From the NCBI GenBank assembly GCA_031397815.1, contig JANNMJ010000172.1:1-16076 (forward strand): a stretch of 16,076 bases of DNA. The letters are read 5' to 3'. This DNA comes from JANNMJ01 sp031397815. GTDB lineage: Bacteria; Bacteroidota; Bacteroidia; Cytophagales; Hymenobacteraceae. The notes beneath the pieces are model-generated. The model was not told where the DNA came from and did no database searches. It saw nothing but the letters and a program-made list of their open reading frames with translations. Both the position numbers and the translations under genes were made by a program. Below, piece after piece: positions 12,934-16,076 of the stretch. Position 1 is the stretch's first letter; each line of letters begins with the position of its first letter.

Positions 12934-13950
12934 TCAGGCGGCGAGCGCGGTCATTACCTGCAAGGGGGTGATTTCGAGCAGACACGAGCATAAATCCGGC
13001 CGTCCGACGCACGCCGAACACGTCAGGCGGGCGGGCGTGACGAGCGCTACCGCCGCCACCCCCAGCGGCGCCCAGCGGCCGGGGTGCAGGGGCCGCAGCG
13101 GCGGGTACAGCCCGACCGCCCGGCGCCCCAGCGCCGCCGCCAAATGGATCGGCCCCGTCGAGGCGGCCACCAGCGCGTCGGTCGCCTGAATCACGCCGAG
13201 CAGCTCGGGTAGGGTGAGGCGCCCGGTGAGGTCGGTGAGGAAGGCGGCGTTCTCGCGGCGGAAATCGGTGAGGAGAGTGGCTTCGGCTTCGGAACCACTC
13301 AACAATACCTGATGCCCGGCCGTGTGCAGCGCCCGCGCCAGCGCGGCGTAGTGCGTAAGCGGCCACTCGCGCCCACTGCCGCGTGATTTCGGGTGCAGAA
13401 TCACCCGCAGCCGTCCGGCTGCTGGCGGCGGGCCGAGCAGGGTGCGCACGGCCTCAGATAGCGGCGCGAGGCGCGTGAAGCCGTAAAGCGCGGGAATGGC
13501 GGCGAGGGCAGGGAAGGTATCAATACCGATTCCGGCCAGCAGCCGCAGGTTCAGCTCCGCTTCGTGCAGGTCGGAGTTTTTGCGGGAGAGCGGGACGAGG
13601 CGGTTGCACGTCAGCCAGTGCCACCAGCGGCGGTTCGTGCCGACCCGCACCGGCACCCCCGCGCGCTGCGCCAAGCGGGCGAGCGGGCGGTCGGGGAGGG
13701 CGTGAAGCCATACATCCACGCCGAGGGCGCGGATGCGCGCCACCTGCGCGGCGGGCGGCAGGGCGCGCAGCTCATCGACATTCACGAACTCATCGACGTA
13801 CTCACAAGCGGCGATGACGGCGGCGGTGTACGTGCGGCCCAGAAAAAGAACCCGACAGCCGGGCCGCTGCTGCTTGAGCCAACCGGCCATCGGCAGGGTG
13901 AGCACGACGTCGCCAATGGCATCCGGGCGCGAGATGAGGTAGGTGGGCAA
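12934..13950 (-). CDS. Glycosyltransferase family 9 (LPS heptosyltransferase-like)
   Basis: This 338-residue GT-B enzyme has the family 9 N-terminus (SRPDAIGDVVLTLP at 7-20), the central block HPKSRGSGREWP with LTHYAALARAL, and the donor-binding motif STGPIHLAAALG near 262. A Cys-rich stretch near the C-terminus (TCSACVGRPDLCSC) is common in the family. Members transfer heptose from ADP-heptose to LPS core; the exact sugar here cannot be told. The start is TTG at 13950: the conserved N-terminus demands it, an in-frame TAG lies ten codons upstream, and no ATG is available before Met-21. The preceding glycosyltransferase frame overlaps its first 169 bases. It is followed at 56 bases by the ligase gene. 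Confidence 0.9.
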   Translation of the reverse strand: MPTYLISRPDAIGDVVLTLPMAGWLKQQRPGCRVLFLGRTYTAAVIAACEYVDEFVNVDELRALPPAAQVARIRALGVDVWLHALPDRPLARLAQRAGVPVRVGTNRRWWHWLTCNRLVPLSRKNSDLHEAELNLRLLAGIGIDTFPALAAIPALYGFTRLAPLSEAVRTLLGPPPAAGRLRVILHPKSRGSGREWPLTHYAALARALHTAGHQVLLSGSEAEATLLTDFRRENAAFLTDLTGRLTLPELLGVIQATDALVAASTGPIHLAAALGRRAVGLYPPLRPLHPGRWAPLGVAAVALVTPARLTCSACVGRPDLCSCLLEITPLQVMTALAA

Positions 13951-14786
13951 AGGAGCGAGGAGGTTTTTTTTAGTCGACTACGGCGGTGCCGGGGGGGCGT
14001 GGTTCTCAGCTTGGCGTATTTGAGGAAGACACCGACGCTCGACAGCACCGCGATGCTCAGCCCGGCGAACCCGTCGAGGAAGCCGCGCCGGAGGAGGTAT
14101 CCGTTCACGAATTTCCAGATCGGTTTCAGCAACAGCGGCACCCAACCGGCCTTTTTGCCGCGCCGCCGAAGCTGTTCGGCCGCCAGCGACGTGAACCGGT
14201 CGAGCTGCCGGACGTGCGCCGATACGGATTCGTAGGAGTAATGGAGGAGGTCGGCGCGGAGGCGGGCGGCGGGTTGGCCGGTGGTGGTCTGGTACTGCTC
14301 GTGGAGCAGCTCGCCGCGCCATTGGCCGTGGCGGCGGTCGTAGAGGCGGACTTGCCAGTCGGGGTACCAGCCGCCGTGGCGCACCCACGAGCCGCAGTAA
14401 TTGGTGAGGCGAGGCAGGGCGTACGCGGGGTGCTGCCACGCGCTGAGGGTCCGGCGGATTTCGTGCCGCAGCGCGTTGGTTAGCACTTCGTCGGCGTCGA
14501 GCTGCAAGATGTAATCGTGGTGCGCCAGCTCGGTGGCGCGGTTCTTCTGCCCCACGTACCCCAGAAAAGGCTGCACTTCCACGCGGGCACCCCACGCGGC
14601 GGCAATGGCGCGGGTATCGTCGGTGGAGCCGGAATCGAGGACCAGCACATCCGTAGCGCCCAAACCGTCGAGCGCGGCGAGGCAGCGCGGCAGATTACGC
14701 GCCTCGTTGAAGGTGATGATGACGACGGAAAGCGGCACCGACAAGTCCGGTGACGAGGGCGCGGACGCAGGGGCGGGAACGGGCAT
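13782..14786 (-). CDS. Glycosyltransferase family 2 (LPS core beta-glucosyltransferase-like) with abnormal C-terminal overrun
   Basis: This GT-A enzyme has LSVVIITFNEARNLPRCLAAL at 19-39 (minus its first or last residue in some homologues), VLDSGSTDDT at 49-58, the DxD metal/donor motif in LQLDADE (Asp-97, Asp-99), and GWYPDWQVRLYDR with RGELLHEQ, typical of the WaaE/KdtX-like group that adds glucose to LPS core. A membrane-associated segment (PLLLKPIWKFVNGYLL, GLSIAVLSSVG) ends near residue 260. Recognisable family sequence stops at about 262; residues 263-334 are Ser/Pro/Arg-rich and read the next gene out of frame. Adding one G to the plus-strand G7 run at 13991-13997 would give a stop at 13978-13980; removing one would give a stop at 13970-13972. 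So the tail is a frameshift, sequencing error or real overlap. ATG 14786 is 35 bases after the previous stop. Confidence 0.85.
   Translation of the reverse strand: MPVPAPASAPSSPDLSVPLSVVIITFNEARNLPRCLAALDGLGATDVLVLDSGSTDDTRAIAAAWGARVEVQPFLGYVGQKNRATELAHHDYILQLDADEVLTNALRHEIRRTLSAWQHPAYALPRLTNYCGSWVRHGGWYPDWQVRLYDRRHGQWRGELLHEQYQTTTGQPAARLRADLLHYSYESVSAHVRQLDRFTSLAAEQLRRRGKKAGWVPLLLKPIWKFVNGYLLRRGFLDGFAGLSIAVLSSVGVFLKYAKLRTTPPRHRRSRLKKTSSLLCPPTSSRARMPLATSCSPCRWPVGSSSSGPAVGFFFWAARTPPPSSPLVSTSMSS
13964..13997. repeat. Homopolymer runs T8 and G7 at the glycosyltransferase junction
   Basis: Eight T (13964-13971) and seven G (13991-13997) on the plus strand lie in the 47 bases before the TTG start of the family 9 gene, inside the end of the family 2 reading frame. 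The G7 run decides where the family 2 protein ends. Between them lies the palindrome TAGTCGACTA. Confidence 0.65.
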
Positions 14787-14821
14787 CGGGCGGCAAAGGT
14801 CGGCAGGCGGCGCGGGCGGCG

Positions 14822-15943
14822 TTACCGCTTGCTTCCGCTGTAGAGGAACAGGCCGATGCCCACGAGCACGAGCGCCGCCAGAATCAGGAAGAAGACCTTC
14901 CATTTAGAAACCGGCCGGTCACCGGCGATGCGGCCCGTCTGACCATTCACCAGAAAGCGGTAGAGCGTGCCGCGGTAGAGGTACGAGCAAATCCAGAGCG
15001 GCAGCAGCAGGTGCTTGAAGGTCTGGGCGGTCAGCTCGGTCCGGACGTTCAGGTTGCGTTGCGTATCGCCGCCGACGAGCTGCGCGCACGCTTCCTGCTC
15101 GCGGTTTTCGATGATTTCGCGGGCCTTGCGGGCGCTCTCCGGCAGGTCGATGCTGTAGACTTCGGCTTCCCAGCCGAGGAGGACGCGTGGGTCGTAATCG
15201 ACGACGTCTTCTAAGGCGAACGACGCACATTCACGCACGTTCCGCTCCTGCTGCGTGAGGTTCCGCGACGCCATTTCGAGCTGATCGTCGTAGAAATGCG
15301 CGTGCGTGCCGCGCCGTGGCTCCCAGCGCACGCGCCGCTCCTGCGTGGTGACGGAGCGGCCGTTGGCGTCGCGGGTTTGCACGGGGACGTAGTAATAGAA
15401 CCCCGCCTCGGCGCTCCAATCGGAGGTGGCTTGCGCGTCGAAGGTCCAGAACGGGACGTACAGGCCGTGCAGGTTATCGAGGACGGCGCCGGATTTCAAG
15501 TCGTTCGGCGCGAGCCACGACCCGCCGACCCACCCCCGAAACTTATCCGTCACGGCCCCGCGCCCGAGCCGAAACGGCAGCACCCCCGCCGGCGCAATCA
15601 GCCGACTATTGACGGCCTCGGGATTGACGTTTTTCGACCCACAAAACGCGCACTGAATCGTCGGCGCGTCGAAATTGACGGTGGTGCGGGCGCCGCACCC
15701 CGCGCACGCCAGCACCCGTTTCTCCTCAGTCGGCGCGTGCGTCAGCTCACCGTTGGTTTCGACCTGAAAATCCAACGCATTCTCCACCAGCTTATCCTTC
15801 GTAAACGCCAGCTCTTCGGCGGAGCCGCAATGCGTACACTGCATCTTTTGCAGCTCCGCCGAAAACTGCAAGCGCGCACCGCACGTCCGGCACGGCGCGC
15901 TCACCAAGCCATCAGCACCAAGCGTAACGTCAGACATATTCAT
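14822..15943 (-). CDS. Double zinc-ribbon protein with C-terminal membrane helix
   Basis: This 373-residue protein starts with two zinc ribbons: Cys-18, 21, 36, 39 (CRTC...CTHC) and Cys-80, 83, 98, 101 (CAGC...CAFC). A central alpha/beta region without a recognised enzyme motif follows (about 115-340; WVGGSWLAPNDL, LHGLYVPFWTFDA, AEAGFYYYVPV). One membrane helix lies at about 344-366 (WKVFFLILAALVLVGIGLFLY), with a short basic tail, so most of the protein would face the cytoplasm if it is tail-anchored. Similar proteins are often named TFIIB-type zinc-ribbon or helicase-like proteins, but no helicase motif is present. Its function is unknown. It leads the glycosyltransferase series, 35 bases before the family 2 gene. 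ATG 15943 is used; ATG 15937 (MSDV) is equally possible. Confidence 0.85.
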   Translation of the reverse strand: MNMSDVTLGADGLVSAPCRTCGARLQFSAELQKMQCTHCGSAEELAFTKDKLVENALDFQVETNGELTHAPTEEKRVLACAGCGARTTVNFDAPTIQCAFCGSKNVNPEAVNSRLIAPAGVLPFRLGRGAVTDKFRGWVGGSWLAPNDLKSGAVLDNLHGLYVPFWTFDAQATSDWSAEAGFYYYVPVQTRDANGRSVTTQERRVRWEPRRGTHAHFYDDQLEMASRNLTQQERNVRECASFALEDVVDYDPRVLLGWEAEVYSIDLPESARKAREIIENREQEACAQLVGGDTQRNLNVRTELTAQTFKHLLLPLWICSYLYRGTLYRFLVNGQTGRIAGDRPVSKWKVFFLILAALVLVGIGLFLYSGSKR

Positions 15944-15946
15944 CGA

Positions 15947-15977
15947 GAGATGTGGGGAGGTGAGGGAGATGTGGGGA
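15947..15977. repeat. 12-base direct repeat before the zinc-ribbon gene
   Basis: GAGATGTGGGGA occurs at 15947-15958 and 15966-15977, a 19-base period, starting four bases upstream of the zinc-ribbon start codon. A partial third unit (ATGTGG) follows at 15977-15982. It could be an operator or a simple duplication. Confidence 0.5.
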
Positions 15978-16008
15978 TGTGGACGTCCGCAGTGACCCGA
16001 ATAGCGCT

Positions 16009-16028
16009 TTGACGCGGGGCTCCAGCCC
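16009..16028. repeat. Partial copy of the intergenic repeat seen at 2767
   Basis: These twenty bases are identical to 2767-2786 (GACGCGGGGCTCCAGCCC preceded by TT). The left arm and loop of the hairpin are kept, but the right arm is broken after AGCCC. The rest of 15978-16076 shows no gene and turns AT-rich after 16029. Confidence 0.7.
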
Positions 16029-16076
16029 TATGGCTTATACACAAGTTTGCAACTGGTTGATTATCATTGTTGCCCA

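Noticed and set aside
13971..13980. Palindrome TAGTCGACTA as an operator between the glycosyltransferases
   Set aside because: A ten-base palindrome is too short and isolated to support a binding site; it also contains the alternative stops in the family 2 frames.
1..16076. CRISPR array, tRNA, rRNA, integrase or IS element
   Set aside because: No regularly spaced repeats with unique spacers, no cloverleaf or rRNA-like stretch recognised, and no transposase or recombinase motif in any plausible gene.

Overview
The window looks like chromosome of a GC-rich member of the Bacteroidota, most likely Hymenobacter or a close relative (Cytophagales). The reasons are two secreted proteins with type A C-terminal sorting domains of the type IX secretion system (T9SS), a Bacteroidota-style NadD and guanylate kinase, little sign of Shine-Dalgarno sequences, and degenerate TAnnTTTG-like promoter boxes close to several start codons. 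No plasmid, phage, IS, CRISPR, rRNA or tRNA feature was seen.

Left part (1-3555). A LolC/LolE-type ABC permease (minus strand) is divergent from a secreted NamZ/DUF1343 exo-muramidase (plus strand). The muramidase converges on nadD (minus strand), the NAD biosynthesis adenylyltransferase. The gap between namZ and nadD is an array of nested hairpins that includes a perfect 28-base inverted repeat. Related hairpin-type repeats lie at both ends of the window.

Middle (3556-9603). Two plus-strand genes encode T9SS cargo proteins. The first is 1386 residues: signal peptide, propeller-like repeats, parallel beta-helix, helical segment and sorting domain. The second is 513 residues and carries seven propeller-type repeats and a sorting domain. 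A strong hairpin separates them. The first gene has a run of nine C in its signal-peptide codons and a run of eight C further in. A one-base change in either run would stop translation within a few dozen codons, so the gene is a candidate for on/off phase variation.

Right part (9604-15943). Seven minus-strand genes run in one direction: a double zinc-ribbon membrane protein, a family 2 glycosyltransferase, a family 9 (heptosyltransferase-like) glycosyltransferase, an O-antigen ligase/polymerase-type membrane protein, an ECF sigma factor, a zinc-binding anti-sigma factor, and gmk. The glycosyltransferases and ligase probably build or attach a surface polysaccharide or LPS outer part. The sigma/anti-sigma pair closely resembles actinobacterial SigR/RsrA, with identical spacing of the zinc/thiol ligands, which suggests a thiol-oxidation stress switch. 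The glycosyltransferase 2 frame runs 169 bases into the next gene; a one-base change in a G7 run would end it just before that gene.

Most of the window is ordinary metabolism and envelope biology. The points most worth checking are the homopolymer runs in surface genes, the SigR/RsrA-like pair, the insertion of two T9SS genes between nadD and gmk, and the intergenic hairpin arrays.
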